From Thermoleophilia bacterium UBA2241 (GTDB lineage Bacteria > Actinomycetota > Thermoleophilia > UBA2241): a DNA stretch of 49,948 nt. Each line of letters starts with the position of its first letter. Position 1 is the first letter of the stretch. This document shows positions 17,349 to 25,981 of the stretch, piece after piece. The notes beneath the pieces are model-generated. The model did not search any database and was not told where the DNA came from. It saw only the letters and a program-made list of their open reading frames with translations. Made by a program: the position numbers and the translations under genes. Location of the stretch: the NCBI GenBank assembly GCA_002347645.1, contig DDYF01000003.1, positions 853-50,800 on the forward strand, written 5' to 3'.

Positions 17349-18395
17349 TCAGCGGGGCCGGGGCACGAAGCCCATGCGCTCGCGCACGCGCTCCATCGTC
17401 CGAACCGCGATCGTCTCGGCAAGCTCGGCGCCGCGCTTCAGCACGTCGAGCGTGAACGTCTTGTCCGCTTCGAGTTCCCGCATCCGCTCCTTGAACGGCA
17501 CCAGCGCCTCGACGACGGCCTCGGCGAGGTCGACCTTGAACGCGGCGTAGCCCTTGCCCGCATAGCGGTCGACAAGCGCCTCGACGGGCTCGCCAGTGAG
17601 CGCCGCGTAGATCGTCAACAGGTTGGACAGGGCGGGCTTGTCGTCGCCCGGACGTACCTCCGTCCCCGAGTCGGTGACGGCGCGCTTGATCTTGCGGCGC
17701 ACGACATCCGGCGGGTCCATCAGGGCGATGTAGTTGTACTCGGAGCCGGCACTCTTGCTCATCTTCTTCGTCGGGTCGTCGAGGCCCATGACGCGCGCGG
17801 CATCGGCCGGGATCACCGGTTCGGGCACGACGAAGGTCTTGCCGAAGGCGTTGTTGAAGCGCTCGGCAAGGTCGCGCGTGAGTTCGACGTGCTGCTTCTG
17901 GTCCTCCCCGACCGGCACCGCGTCGGCGCGGTAGAGGAGGATGTCGGCGGCCATCAGGACAGGGTAGTCGAACAGCCCGACGCCGATGCTCTCACCTTCG
18001 CCGCCGCCGGTCTTGTCCTTGAACTGGGTCATGCGCCGCAGCTCGCCCATATGGGCCACCGTGTTGAGGATCCAAGCGAGCTCGCTGTGCTGGGAGACGT
18101 GGGACTGCACGAGGATGATGGAGCGCGAGGGGTCCACGCCACTGGCCAGGAACGTGTTGGCCACGTCGATGGTGCTGCGCCGCAGTTCCGCGCGCTGCTG
18201 ACGCACGGTGACGGCGTGAAGGTCGACGACGCAGTAGACACAGTCATGCGTCTCCTGCATGGCGACGTAGCCGCGCAACGCGCCGAGGTAGTTGCCCAGA
18301 TGCAGAGCGCCCGTCGGCTGCGTGCCGGAGAAGACGCGCGGCCGGCGCGCGAACTTGCCCTTGTCAGACGAGGAGTTGTCAGGTGTCGTGGCCAC
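17349..18395 (-). CDS. trpS: Tryptophanyl-tRNA synthetase
   Basis: A 348-aa class Ic aminoacyl-tRNA synthetase charging tRNA-Trp. The HIGH-equivalent is in TGALHLGNYLGAL (about residues 27-39) and the KMSKS loop is KKMSKSAGS (about 208). The conserved CVVDLHAVT and QMKQH-like region (GEDQKQHVELTRDLAERFN) are present. The start is GTG 18395. The first ~18 residues are a non-conserved extension, so initiation might be slightly later. Single complete copy, with usual length for the family. Confidence 0.95.
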   Translation of the reverse strand: MATTPDNSSSDKGKFARRPRVFSGTQPTGALHLGNYLGALRGYVAMQETHDCVYCVVDLHAVTVRQQRAELRRSTIDVANTFLASGVDPSRSIILVQSHVSQHSELAWILNTVAHMGELRRMTQFKDKTGGGEGESIGVGLFDYPVLMAADILLYRADAVPVGEDQKQHVELTRDLAERFNNAFGKTFVVPEPVIPADAARVMGLDDPTKKMSKSAGSEYNYIALMDPPDVVRRKIKRAVTDSGTEVRPGDDKPALSNLLTIYAALTGEPVEALVDRYAGKGYAAFKVDLAEAVVEALVPFKERMRELEADKTFTLDVLKRGAELAETIAVRTMERVRERMGFVPRPR

Positions 18396-18479
18396 GGCCC
18401 CGAAGTCTAGCGAAGGTGCGGCAGGGCGGCCAGCCGGCGCCGCGAGTACGCTCGGCCGGCCACAGCGCCGAACCCTCGC

Positions 18480-19031
18480 TCAGTCCGGGGCGAACGGCTC
18501 CCTCGGCCCGTCGAGAGCGTCGTCCAGCGTGCGCTCGAGGACCGCCCCACGGTCTCGTGCCGTCTCCTGCGCCCGGGCGGCCTCTCGCGTCTCGCGCCGG
18601 CGCCGCGGGCTCGCCGCCCACATGATCGCGGCTCCCGCGCCCAGGACCGCGGGAGCCATGTTGCGGATCATGAGGTACGCGAGCGTCGTGAAGAGGATCA
18701 CGTATTCGACGAAGACCAGAGGGCCGGGACGCAGCGCGGCGGCGACCACGACGAGGACGGCGAGCGCGGCGAGGACCCCGAGCGCGATGCTGCGCGCCGT
18801 GCGGCGCTCGATGGGCGGCCCGCTACCGTCCTCGCGCCGCAGGCTACGGAAGAGGAGGAGGGCGATCGCGGCGTACAGAGCGATGGCGATCGCCTGTGCC
18901 CACCGGGAGGTCATCGCGTCGTTGATCAACTCCATCAGCGCTTGCTGGTCCTCGCCGGGACCACTCTGAGCCAGCTGGAGCGGCACTTCGGCAAGCACCC
19001 AGCGCGCGAACGACAGCGCGTCGGATCCCAT
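18480..19031 (-). CDS. Membrane protein of unknown function
   Basis: A 183-aa protein with about four transmembrane segments (AIAIALYAAIALLLF, GVLAALAVLVVVAAAL, VEYVILFTTLAYLMI, AVLGAGAAIMWAA) and a charged, Arg/Glu-rich cytoplasmic C-terminal tail. ATG 19031 is preferred over GTG 19034 because GGGAGG lies 5 bases before the ATG and only 2 before the GTG. No family recognised. It diverges from the glycine-riboswitch operon. Confidence 0.7.
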   Translation of the reverse strand: MGSDALSFARWVLAEVPLQLAQSGPGEDQQALMELINDAMTSRWAQAIAIALYAAIALLLFRSLRREDGSGPPIERRTARSIALGVLAALAVLVVVAAALRPGPLVFVEYVILFTTLAYLMIRNMAPAVLGAGAAIMWAASPRRRRETREAARAQETARDRGAVLERTLDDALDGPREPFAPD

Positions 19032-19178
19032 CACATCCTCCCGTCACTTGTGTGACGCCTGGCTCGCTCCTCGTATCATACGCCCTTGACCGCGGCTGCC
19101 CAGAGAGCGCCGCTACATTGCAGTCACCCCCGCCGGGATGCTACTGTCGCGACAAACTGAGGACGCCCGGCTGACGGC

Positions 19179-19300
19179 CGCGCGAGAGCCCGCAGGCACC
19201 GCGCCTGGCGGGCGCCGAAGGGGCAAGGCGACGCCGGATGCGGAGCTGAAACTCTCAGGCAAGCGGAGCGCGACCCGACGGGTCCCTGGAGCCACGTGGC
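19179..19300 (+). promoter_or_regulatory. Glycine riboswitch (single aptamer)
   Basis: The hallmark aptamer elements are present in order: GCGAGAGCC (19182-19190), GCCGAAGGGGCAAG (19214-19227) and GAAACTCTCAGGCAAG (19248-19263), followed by GGAGCGCG closing onto the GCGCG 5' strand. This is the gcvT/glycine motif that in other bacteria senses glycine and switches on glycine catabolism or export. Here it leads into an aminotransferase and a GcvT::GlyA fusion, which fits its ligand. I see only one clear aptamer, not the common tandem pair. Confidence 0.9.
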
Positions 19301-19320
19301 GGGCGACCCGCCGCGCAGGT

Positions 19321-19351
19321 GGACAGGGTGATGGGAGACATCGCCCTGTCC
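19321..19351 (+). terminator. Riboswitch expression-platform hairpin
   Basis: A 13-bp stem (GGACAGGGTGATG at 19321-19333, CATCGCCCTGTCC at 19339-19351, one G-T wobble) with loop GGAGA, followed by TTCACGCTT. It sits between the glycine aptamer and the first start codon. The loop itself carries GGAGA. It probably acts as the conditional terminator, though a role in start-site access cannot be excluded. Confidence 0.6.
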
Positions 19352-19376
19352 TTCACGCTTAATGGAGGTACGAGCC

Positions 19377-20585
19377 ATGACCGCCGGGAAACTGAGGTTC
19401 GCCGAACGCGTCGCACGCCTTGGGACCGAGACGGCCTTCGCGGTCGGCGCAGAGTGCGCCGCCTGGGCCGCGAAGGGCAACAAGGTCTATCCCTTCCATC
19501 TGGGCGACATCGACCTCGCCACGCCGCGTAACGTCATCGAGGCGGCCGAACGCGCCATCGCCGACCGCAAGACAGGCTACTGCCCGAACGGCGGTATCCC
19601 GGAGTTGCGGCAGGCGCTCGCCGACGAGGTCTCGGCCACCCACGGCATGACCTATGGCCCCGAGAACGTGGCCGTGCAGCCGGGCGGCAAGCCGGTCATC
19701 AGCAAGTTCCTGCTGGCGCTCATGGACCCCGGCGACGAGGTCCTCTACCCCAATCCCGGCTTTCCCATCTACGAGTCGCAGATCAACTTCCTCGGCGGCG
19801 TGCCGAAGCCCTATGGGTTCGTCCCGGGCGAGAAGAACTTCCTGCTCGACTTCGACGCCATCGAGGCGTCCATCACGCCGCGCACCAAGCTCCTGATCTT
19901 CAACGACCTCCACAACCCGACAGGCGCCGAGAGCCCAGACAGCGAGCGGCAGGCGCTCGCGGAACTCGCTCAGAAGCACGACCTCTACGTCCTCTCCGAC
20001 GAGGCCTACTGGGACATCCGCTACTCCGGGTCCAGCAAGTCGATCGCGTCCCTGCCCGGCATGCAGGAGCGCACCGTCATCCTCTACACCTTCAGCAAGA
20101 AGTTCGCGATGACGGGCTGGCGTCTCGGTGGGGCGATCGGGCCGAAGGAACTCATCTCAGTCATCGCCACCATGAACGTCAACCAGGAGTCGTGCACCAC
20201 CCACTTCATCCAGTGGGCTGGGGTCGAGGCGCTGACCGGCGACCAGAGCGGTGCAAAGGAGATCCTGGCGACCCTGCGCGCGCGGCGTGACGCCGCCGTG
20301 CGCGGGCTGAACGCGATCGACGGGGTGTCGTGCTACTCCCCCGAGGCCACCTTCTACCTGTTCCCCGAGCTGACGGCCGTGATGGAGCGCAAGGGCTTCA
20401 CCACCTACGACGAGCTGCGCAAGGAGGCCCTCCAGAAGACGGGGGTCTCGTTCTGCACCCGCCTGCACTTCGGGAGCGAGCTCCCGGGGGAGACGCGGCG
20501 GTACGCGCGCTTCGCCTATTCCGGCATCTCCGTGGAGAGGATCGAGGAGGGCCTCGCCGGTCTCAAGGCTTGGGCCGAGCAGTGA
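19377..20585 (+). CDS. Class I/II pyridoxal-phosphate aminotransferase
   Basis: A 402-aa fold-type I aminotransferase. The PLP Schiff-base lysine is K241 in TFSKKFAMTGWRLGG. Also present are NDLHNPTG, DEAYWDIRY and the C-terminal substrate-carboxylate Arg (GETRRYARFAYS). It resembles aspartate/LL-diaminopimelate-type enzymes. ATG 19377 is chosen over ATG 19362 because the ribosome site GGAGG (19364-19368) lies between them. Its stop overlaps the GTG of the GcvT::GlyA gene by 4 nt, and the operon is under glycine-riboswitch control. I infer it transaminates glycine/glyoxylate, serine or a related amino acid; this is not shown by the sequence. Confidence 0.85.
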   Translation: MTAGKLRFAERVARLGTETAFAVGAECAAWAAKGNKVYPFHLGDIDLATPRNVIEAAERAIADRKTGYCPNGGIPELRQALADEVSATHGMTYGPENVAVQPGGKPVISKFLLALMDPGDEVLYPNPGFPIYESQINFLGGVPKPYGFVPGEKNFLLDFDAIEASITPRTKLLIFNDLHNPTGAESPDSERQALAELAQKHDLYVLSDEAYWDIRYSGSSKSIASLPGMQERTVILYTFSKKFAMTGWRLGGAIGPKELISVIATMNVNQESCTTHFIQWAGVEALTGDQSGAKEILATLRARRDAAVRGLNAIDGVSCYSPEATFYLFPELTAVMERKGFTTYDELRKEALQKTGVSFCTRLHFGSELPGETRRYARFAYSGISVERIEEGLAGLKAWAEQ

Positions 20586-23263
20586 CCGGCCCGAAGCGCA
20601 CCCCACTGTACGAACGGCACGTCGCCGCAGGGGCGAGGCTCGTCGATTTCGCCGGCTGGGAGATGCCGGTGCAATATCCAGCCGGCATCATCGCCGAACA
20701 CCTCGCGACGCGGCGCGCGGCCGGGCTCTTCGACGTCTCGCACATGGGACGCTTCGTCGTGGGAGGCGCCGGCGCCGTGCCGTTCCTCCAGCACGTCCTC
20801 ACCAACAACTGCGAGGCGCTCGACCCGCTCCAGGCGCAGTACACGATCGTGCCGACCGAGACCGGTGGCGCGGTCGACGACGCGTACCTCTATCGTTTCG
20901 TGGAGGACGAGTTCCTGCTGGTGGTGAACGCGGCCAACCGCGAGAAGGACTGGGTGCATTTCCACCAGTTCACCGGTGACTACGAGGACCTCCGCCTCGA
21001 GGACCGCTCCGATGACATCGCGATGCTCGCCCTGCAGGGCAAGACGGCGCGCGAGATCCTGGCCGGGCTCCTCGAGGAGGGGAGGCTTCCCGAGCCGCTG
21101 CGCAACGAGCTGAGCATCGTCACGCTGAGGGTGGGAGACGGCGCGGGCGGGGCCTGCGGCTCCCGCGCCGTCGAAGTCCGGATCGGCCGCACCGGGTACA
21201 CGGGCGAGCCGCTCTGCTTCGAGCTCTTCGTGGCCGCCGGGGAGGCGCCGGCGCTCTGGGACGCGCTGGTCGCGGCGGGCGCCGAGCCCGTCGGCCTCGG
21301 CGCCCGCGACACCCTGCGTCTCGAGGCCGGCCTTCCGCTGTACGGCCATGAGCTCGGCCTCGACCCTGAGGGCAACGAGATCCCCATCATGAGCTGCCCG
21401 CTGGCGTCGTTCGCCGTGAGCCTCTCGCCGCGCAAGGGCGACTACGTCGGCCGCGCGGCCATCGCGCGTCAGCATCGCGCCTACGGGCGCATCCTCGTGC
21501 GCGACTGGTCGCTCGTCGAGGACCTGCCGCGCATGACGCGCCCGGTCGCGATCACCGGCCGCGGCATCGCCCGCGAGGGCGCCGAAGTCTACCGCGACGG
21601 GGAGCGCGTCGGTTGGGTCACCAGCGGGACCGCCGTACCCTACTGGGGCGTCGAGGGCGAGGGGCTGTGCTCGCTCCAGACGGACGAACACCACCTGCGC
21701 TCGGTCACCCTCGCCTACGTCGACAGTCGCGTGATCGAGGACGACGAGGTGGAGGTCGAGGTCCGCGGCAAGCGCGTCCCGGGCCTCGTCGTTCCGTACC
21801 ACCTCCGGAGCGACGCGCCTCCGTGCGCACGCGCCATCGTCTGGGACTACACGCCGCAGCTTGCCGAGCTCGAAGGCGGCGAGTCCGGCGAGAAGGCGCT
21901 GCGCCTCGTCCAGCGCGCGATCGACAACCACGAGTGGCGGCAGACGCGCTGCATCGACCTCATCCCCTCGGAGATGACCGCCTCACCGCTTGCGCGTCTG
22001 TTGAGCGTCACCGACCCCGCCTTCCGCTACGCCGAGCACAAGAAGACCGAGGCCTTCTACGACCTCGAGGTCTTCTACTACCAGGGCACCGGGTTCATCC
22101 ACGAGGTCGAGCGGCTGCTCGTCCAGGAACTGCGCGCGTACCTCGGGTGCGCGGAAGTCGAGACGCGCGTGATCAGCGGCCAGATGGCCAACGCCGCCGT
22201 CTTCAGCGCCCTCGTCGACTACCTGAACCGCGGCGACCGCAAGGCCGAGCCGCGGCGCATCGCCAAGGTCGTCAACAACCACATCGGCAAGGGCGGCCAC
22301 CTGAGCGCGCAGCCGATGGGCGCCCTCAAGGACTTCGTCGCGCGCGACCCGCGCACGGAGCTGCCGGCCGTGGTCGACATCCCCGTCCTCGCCGAGAACC
22401 CCTACCGCGCCGACGTGCCCGCGCTGCTCGAGCTCATCCAGAAGGAGCAGCCCGAGCTCATCATCCTGGGCAAGAGCATGGTGCTGCACCCGGAGCCGGT
22501 GTACGAGGTCCGCGCGTTCCTGGACGAGATCGGCTCGCGCGCCGTCCTCATGTACGACATGGCGCACGTGCTCGGGCTCGTCGGGCCGTCCTTCCAGCAG
22601 CCCTTCGCGGAGGGCGCCGACATCGTCACCGGGTCGACCCACAAGACCTTCTTCGGGACGCAGCGCGGCATCATCGGTGGGCGCTGGCAAGAGCCGGAGG
22701 AGAAGTGGGAGCTGTGGGAGGCCATCGAGCGTCGAGCCTTCCCCGGCTCGGTGTCGAACCATCATCTCGGGACCCTCCTGGGCCTGCTCCTCGCCACGTA
22801 TGAGATGAACCACTTCAAGAACACGTACCAACCGGCCGTGATCGCCAACGCCAAGGCCTTCGCCAGGGCGCTCAAAGACGCTGGGCTCGACGTAGCCGGC
22901 GATTCTTCGGTCGACTTCACCGAGACCCATCAGGTCGTCGTCAACGTTGGCTACGGTCTCGGGCCCGACGTCGCCGGACGCCTCGAGGCGAATAACGTCA
23001 TCTGCAACTACCAGGCGACCCCGGACGAAGAGGGCTTCACGGCCGCGGGCGGCCTTCGGCTGGGCGTGTCCGAGATGACGCGCTTCGGGATGGGGCCCGA
23101 CGACTTCCGCGAGGTCGCGGAGCTCATGGCGGCCGTCATCCTGCACGGACGCAGTGTGGGTGACGACGTCGCCGCCCTGCGTGGGCGCTTCACGCAGCTC
23201 GAGTACACCTTCGGCGGCGACGAGTTCGCGCCGCTCATCGAGAAGCTTCACGGGCTCTTCTGA
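20582..23263 (+). CDS. Fusion of glycine-cleavage T-protein (GcvT) and serine hydroxymethyltransferase (GlyA-like)
   Basis: An 893-aa two-domain cytosolic protein. Residues 1-~410 are an aminomethyltransferase: FDVSHMGRFVV, the GGAVDD segment with the likely catalytic Asp near residue 100, VVNAANREKD, RTGYTGEP, and the C-terminal beta barrel. Residues ~430-893 are a divergent PLP-dependent SHMT: LIPSEMTASP, YYQGTGFIHEVE, SGQMANAAV, YDMAHVLGLVG, the lysine loop STHKTFFGTQRG (K688), and SNHHLGTLLGL. Both act on folate one-carbon units, so methylene-THF released by the first half could be joined to glycine by the second to make serine. No gcvP or gcvH is adjacent. GTG 20582 overlaps the upstream stop. 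I infer an amine-demethylating or glycine-to-serine role. Confidence 0.85.
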   Translation: MTGPKRTPLYERHVAAGARLVDFAGWEMPVQYPAGIIAEHLATRRAAGLFDVSHMGRFVVGGAGAVPFLQHVLTNNCEALDPLQAQYTIVPTETGGAVDDAYLYRFVEDEFLLVVNAANREKDWVHFHQFTGDYEDLRLEDRSDDIAMLALQGKTAREILAGLLEEGRLPEPLRNELSIVTLRVGDGAGGACGSRAVEVRIGRTGYTGEPLCFELFVAAGEAPALWDALVAAGAEPVGLGARDTLRLEAGLPLYGHELGLDPEGNEIPIMSCPLASFAVSLSPRKGDYVGRAAIARQHRAYGRILVRDWSLVEDLPRMTRPVAITGRGIAREGAEVYRDGERVGWVTSGTAVPYWGVEGEGLCSLQTDEHHLRSVTLAYVDSRVIEDDEVEVEVRGKRVPGLVVPYHLRSDAPPCARAIVWDYTPQLAELEGGESGEKALRLVQRAIDNHEWRQTRCIDLIPSEMTASPLARLLSVTDPAFRYAEHKKTEAFYDLEVFYYQGTGFIHEVERLLVQELRAYLGCAEVETRVISGQMANAAVFSALVDYLNRGDRKAEPRRIAKVVNNHIGKGGHLSAQPMGALKDFVARDPRTELPAVVDIPVLAENPYRADVPALLELIQKEQPELIILGKSMVLHPEPVYEVRAFLDEIGSRAVLMYDMAHVLGLVGPSFQQPFAEGADIVTGSTHKTFFGTQRGIIGGRWQEPEEKWELWEAIERRAFPGSVSNHHLGTLLGLLLATYEMNHFKNTYQPAVIANAKAFARALKDAGLDVAGDSSVDFTETHQVVVNVGYGLGPDVAGRLEANNVICNYQATPDEEGFTAAGGLRLGVSEMTRFGMGPDDFREVAELMAAVILHGRSVGDDVAALRGRFTQLEYTFGGDEFAPLIEKLHGLF

Positions 23264-23282
23264 GACTGGGGGGCTCGCCGAT

Positions 23283-23319
23283 CAGGCGCCGCCGGCGCGT
23301 CCCGCGCCGGCGGCGCCTG
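23283..23319 (+). terminator. Terminator after the glycine operon
   Basis: A 17-bp stem (CAGGCGCCGCCGGCGCG at 23283-23299, complement at 23303-23319) with a TCC loop. The stem ends 16 bases before the next gene's GTG, so it may also insulate or modulate the deacylase gene. Confidence 0.7.
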
Positions 23320-23335
23320 CGATAGGCTCCCTACC

Positions 23336-24907
23336 GTGAGTCTCGACCTTCTGATCGCCGGCGCCTCGGTCCTCGACGGCAGCGGCGCGCCCGCGTGGCG
23401 CGGCACCGTCGGCGTCGCCGATGGCCGCATCGCGCACGTCCGCCGGGGCGCCGCCGATGGCGTGACCGCAGCCCACACCATCGACGCCACGGGTCTCGTC
23501 CTGGCCCCAGGCTTCATCGACGTCCACACGCACTCCGACCTCGCGCCGTTCACCGACCCGTGGATGGACAGCGCGCTTCGGCAAGGCGTCACGACGGTCG
23601 TGGTCGGCAACTGCGGCGCGTCGGCGTGGCCCCGCGCGGCGCTCAGGCCGCTCGCGTCGTACGCGGGTACGACACCCGAGGCGCTGCCCCCCTGGGACGC
23701 GTTCGAGGAGTACCTCGACGCCGTCGACGCGGCGCGACCGGCGTGCAACGTGGCCGCGCTCGTCGGCTTCGGCAGCTTGCGCACCCAAGTCATGGGCGGC
23801 GAGCGGCGCGCGGCGGCGGCCGCCGAGATCGCAGAGATGCGGCGGCTGCTCGGCGAGGCGATGACGTCGGGGGCCGTAGGTATGTCCAGCGGACTCATCT
23901 ACGTCCCCGACATGTACGCGAGCACAGAAGAGGTCGCCGAGGTCGCCGCCGCGATCGCACCGTTCGATGGACTGTACACGACCCACCTGCGCGCCGAGGG
24001 CCACCTCGTTTTCGACGCCGTGCGGGAGGCCGTGGAGATCGGCCGCCGCGCCGGCGTGCACGCCCACGTGAGCCATCTGAAGCTCGAGGGGCGGCGCGCC
24101 TGGGGTCGCGTCGACGAGCTCCTCGCGCTCGTCTTCGGAGGTGACGCGACCGGCGACCAGTACCCGTACACGGCTTGGGAGACCGATCTTGCGAGCTTCC
24201 TGCCGGCGTGGGCGCCGGTCGAGCGGCTCCGCGAGTTGCTCGCAGATCCCGCGGTCCGGGCGCGACTCGCCCTCGTCGTCGAGCAGGGCGAACCGGGCTG
24301 GGAGAGCTCCGTGGCCGACTCCGGCTGGCAGTACATCGTCCTCGAAGCCCGCGACCCCCAGCCGGCCGACCGCGACATGGCGAGCGTGGCCGCCGAGCGT
24401 GGCGTGGCGCCCGTGGACCTCCTGTTCGACCTGCTGCTGGACGATCCCGAGGTGACCGTGCGCGGGCACACCATGCACGAGGACGATGTGCGTGCCATCC
24501 TCAGCCGGCCCGACATCATCGTCGGCTCAGACGGCACGGCCGTCGCGCCGGAGGGCGCGCTCTGGCGCACGCCGCTGCACCCGCGCGCATACGGCACCTT
24601 CCCGCGGGTGCTCGGCAAGTACGTCCGTGACGAGAGACTGCTGACCCTCGAGGCGGCCGTGCGCAAGATGACGGCCCTGCCGGCCGCGACGTTCGGTCTC
24701 GCCGGCCGAGGCGTCCTCAAAGCGGGCGCCGTCGCGGACCTCGTGCTCTTCGACCCGGCGACGGTCGCCGACGGCGCGAGGTTCGGCGATGCCCATCGTT
24801 ACCCTGAAGGCATCGTTACCGTGATCGTCGGCGGACACGTCGCCTGGGACGGCGCCAGGCGCGCCCGCGCCGGACGCGCCCTGCGGCCGCGGCGCGGTCG
24901 CGCCTGA
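23336..24907 (+). CDS. N-acyl-D-amino-acid deacylase / D-aminoacylase-type amidohydrolase
   Basis: A 523-aa metal-dependent amidohydrolase. The N-terminal beta-sandwich start (LDLLIAGASVLDGSG) is followed by APGFIDVHTHSD carrying the HxH metal ligands (about residues 62-64), then GNCG, GMSSGLIYVPDMYAS, THLRAEGH, HVSHLKLEG, HTMHEDDV and GSDGTAV, which match the D-aminoacylase subfamily. These enzymes remove acyl groups from N-acyl-D-amino acids. GTG 23336 is the only start before the domain. It is separated from the glycine operon by a terminator and may use read-through or its own promoter. Confidence 0.88.
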   Translation: MSLDLLIAGASVLDGSGAPAWRGTVGVADGRIAHVRRGAADGVTAAHTIDATGLVLAPGFIDVHTHSDLAPFTDPWMDSALRQGVTTVVVGNCGASAWPRAALRPLASYAGTTPEALPPWDAFEEYLDAVDAARPACNVAALVGFGSLRTQVMGGERRAAAAAEIAEMRRLLGEAMTSGAVGMSSGLIYVPDMYASTEEVAEVAAAIAPFDGLYTTHLRAEGHLVFDAVREAVEIGRRAGVHAHVSHLKLEGRRAWGRVDELLALVFGGDATGDQYPYTAWETDLASFLPAWAPVERLRELLADPAVRARLALVVEQGEPGWESSVADSGWQYIVLEARDPQPADRDMASVAAERGVAPVDLLFDLLLDDPEVTVRGHTMHEDDVRAILSRPDIIVGSDGTAVAPEGALWRTPLHPRAYGTFPRVLGKYVRDERLLTLEAAVRKMTALPAATFGLAGRGVLKAGAVADLVLFDPATVADGARFGDAHRYPEGIVTVIVGGHVAWDGARRARAGRALRPRRGRA

Positions 24908-25059
24908 GCCCCCACGCCGGCCCGGGCCGCAGGGCGCGCCTGAGTACGCACGCCACCCCTGGGGCGCGCCGCGACCACACGCGGCCGTTCGGTCTGATAG
25001 GTTCTGGGGCGCCGCTGGCCAGTACCGGCGGCGCCGTGCGCTGACTATGGAGGGATCGA

Positions 25060-25968
25060 CTGACGGCGATCGCCTTGGCCTTTCTTGCGAGTCTCGGGTG
25101 GGGCTGTTCCGACTTCCTCGGCGGCCTGCGAACCCGAAGCCTGCCCCTGCGGGCCACGGTCAGCGGCGCGTTGCTGGGTGGTGTCATCGCCTCCGGCATA
25201 GGGGTCGTCCTTCTCGGCGGGGGCTGGCCCGGCGCCGGCTTCGTCCTGCCAGCCGTGCTGGGCGGGATGGCCAGCCTCCTCGCCTTCCTCACCCTCTACA
25301 AGGCGCTCGCCATCGGCTCCATGAGCATCGTCGCCCCGATCAGCGCGACCTACCCGGTCGTCCCGGTGGTCTACGGTCTGGCCCAGGGCGAGCGGCCCGC
25401 GGAGATCCAGTTGATCGGCATGGCCTTGGTCGTCACCGGCGTCCTGATGGCATCCTACGTGCCCGTCCGGCGCGAGGGTGAGCCGGTGATCGCGGCGGCC
25501 CCCGACATGGCTGGCGTTGCTGGGACTCCATCCCGAGCGAAGCGCTCCCGCGTGCTCAGCGCGCCCAGTCTCGTGCTCGCCGCCGTGTCCGCGCTGGCCA
25601 CCGGCACGGCTCTCGCCGGCATCAGCAGCGCGGCCAAGACCTCCCCCTACTGGAGCGTGATCGTCATGCGCAGCACCGCCCTGGCCGCCATGCTCCTGTT
25701 CATCGCTGTCGCGCGGCGCGGCGTCGGCGCGACGGTGGGAAAGCTCCCGGGACTGCTCGTGATCGGCGCTCTGGACGCGATCGCCGTCGGCCTGTTCGCC
25801 GTCGCCACGACCCACGGGTACCTGAGCGTGGTGGCGGTGGTCGCGTCGCTCTTCCCGCTGGGGACGATTGCGCTCGCCCGGCTCACGCTCGGCGAGCGTA
25901 TCCTCCCCCATCAGAACGCAGGCGTGGCCATCGCTCTGACCGGCGTGGCACTCGTCGCCGCCGGCTAG
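25060..25968 (+). CDS. EamA/DMT-family transporter, first of a tandem pair
   Basis: A multi-pass inner-membrane protein (about 10 segments) of the drug/metabolite transporter superfamily, with two internally repeated EamA halves. It is close in sequence to the next gene (GWGCSDFLGGLRTRSLP, YKALAIGSMSIVAPI and ATTHGYLSVVAVVASLFPLGT match almost word for word). I place the start at CTG 25060: it is 5 bases after GGAGGG (25049-25054) and aligns codon for codon with the ATG of the paralogue. The first ordinary start, TTG 25075, would remove five residues of the first transmembrane segment and has no ribosome site. The substrate is unknown; such proteins often export amino acids or metabolites. 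Ends with TAG. Confidence 0.85.
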   Translation: MTAIALAFLASLGWGCSDFLGGLRTRSLPLRATVSGALLGGVIASGIGVVLLGGGWPGAGFVLPAVLGGMASLLAFLTLYKALAIGSMSIVAPISATYPVVPVVYGLAQGERPAEIQLIGMALVVTGVLMASYVPVRREGEPVIAAAPDMAGVAGTPSRAKRSRVLSAPSLVLAAVSALATGTALAGISSAAKTSPYWSVIVMRSTALAAMLLFIAVARRGVGATVGKLPGLLVIGALDAIAVGLFAVATTHGYLSVVAVVASLFPLGTIALARLTLGERILPHQNAGVAIALTGVALVAAG

Positions 25969-25981
25969 GAAGAGGCGCCGG

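Noticed and set aside
19086..19119. TTGACC...TACATT as the promoter of the glycine operon
   Set aside because: The spacer is 22 bp, too long for a standard sigma-70 promoter, so I did not list it.
19264..19320. Second glycine aptamer after the first
   Set aside because: The GCCGAAGGGGCAA and CTCTCAGGCAA elements are not repeated; only short hairpins (GACCC/GGGTC, CCACGTGG) are present.
24875..24938. 14-bp inverted repeat (CGCGCCCTGCGGCC / GGCCGCAGGGCGCG) as a terminator after the deacylase gene
   Set aside because: The loop is 36 bases and includes the gene's last codons and stop. It could form, but evidence as a terminator is weak.
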